A stretch of 64,000 nt of DNA from Lunularia cruciata (lineage: Eukaryota > Streptophyta > Marchantiopsida > Lunulariales > Lunulariaceae), in assembly GCA_948567375.1 (NCBI GenBank), contig OX419757.1, positions 47,058,001 to 47,122,000 on the forward strand. The letters run 5' to 3'. Positions 63,695-64,000 of this stretch are shown here, in pieces (the first letter of the stretch is position 1; every line of letters begins with the position of its first letter). The translations under genes were made by a program, and so were the position numbers. Under the pieces are notes generated by a model that did no database searches, was not told the origin of the DNA, and saw nothing but the letters and a program-made list of their open reading frames with translations.

Positions 63695-64000
63695 TGTAAT
63701 ACTTCGAGGACAAGAGAAGAGAGAAAACACAGATTGCACACTCAAACATTCGATGCCCCAAGGGAGCACCTTCTCTTTATTATATAGACAAAGAGGATCT
63801 CCTCCAAAGAAGCTCCACCATAGGATTAGGGACACAGATAGGTGACATGTCAGCAAGCTCCACCCTTGGATTACTTACTTGGATGAGTGACCTGTCTGGT
63901 CCAGGTCCTATCTGGTTGGTCAAACAAGCTTTGACCAAAGGGAATCTTTTAGGGAATCTTCCTATAGGAATCTCAAAATCACATGAGTAAGGTACCACTA
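63695..64000 (-). mobile_element. 5' LTR of F2, cut by the window end
   Basis: The plus-strand start TGTAATACTTCGAGG is the LTR 3' terminus. The first 306 bp are nearly identical to the corresponding part of the 3' LTR at 57813, indicating a recent insertion. Confidence 0.95.

Larger units (their letters stand above)
57813..64000 (-). mobile_element. Element F2: chromovirus, nearly complete, runs off the window
   Basis: Minus-strand element inserted in F1 gag. The left 5-mer CATGG (57808-57812) should recur after its 5' LTR beyond 64000. 3' LTR 57813-58566, 5' LTR from 63695. Order from right: primer site, ORF0, gag, protease, RT, RNase H, integrase, chromodomain. Few breaks, so it is the youngest insertion in the window. 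Confidence 0.95.

Overview
This window is 64 kb of repeat-dominated plant nuclear DNA, and I found no convincing host gene, tRNA, rRNA or CRISPR array. Nearly everything I can explain is LTR retrotransposon: Ty3/gypsy elements of several lineages plus one Ty1/copia relic, all decayed and deeply nested. The tRNA-iMet and tRNA-Asp-like primer sites, the chromoviruses, the very long LTRs and the old nested insertions fit a large-genome vascular plant. A gymnosperm is plausible, but that is inference.

Layout, left to right. 1-2109: minus-strand 3' end of an 'A-family' element. 2110-6689: mostly unassigned AT-rich DNA. 6690-15240: element E1 (minus), a gypsy polyprotein relic carrying a cytosine-5 DNA methyltransferase-like domain upstream of reverse transcriptase (RT) and a PHD finger downstream of integrase (IN). 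Its RT is split by a full-length solo A-family LTR (10021-13817, target duplication AACCT). 15241-15808: A-family gag fragment, cut by a pyrimidine-rich repeat 'D2'. About 17230-20300: 3' end of a second E copy (E2, plus strand), split by a solo LTR (17298-19222). 20742-21959: copia gag/protease relic. 21960-34784: nearly complete 12.8-kb A element (minus).

35020-54240: a nest. Chromovirus G (plus) is interrupted by solo A-type LTR C (target duplication ATTAG). C is interrupted by chromovirus B (36540-44995, minus, target duplication ACATC). B is interrupted by D1 (about 38069-40891). A further A-type LTR lies at 51047-53307. 54844-64000: an A-type LTR is cut by chromovirus F1 (plus), whose gag is cut by a second copy of the same family, F2 (minus), which runs off the window.

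Three themes stand out. (1) The E lineage combines a DNA methyltransferase-like domain and a PHD finger with a gypsy RT-RNase H-IN core. (2) The A-family LTR, about 3.8 kb, carries a roughly 810-codon reading frame. It is recognisable in several LTR copies of at least three subfamilies and shows protein-level conservation, so the LTR apparently encoded an accessory, partly coiled-coil protein. (3) Chromoviruses B and F share a small ORF between primer site and gag (duplicated in F), and B/G LTRs carry dense heat-shock-element-like arrays upstream of a TATA motif.

Most reading-frame breaks are C-to-T or G-to-A nonsense changes, as expected for methylated, silenced repeats. All alignments were done by eye; no database search was run.
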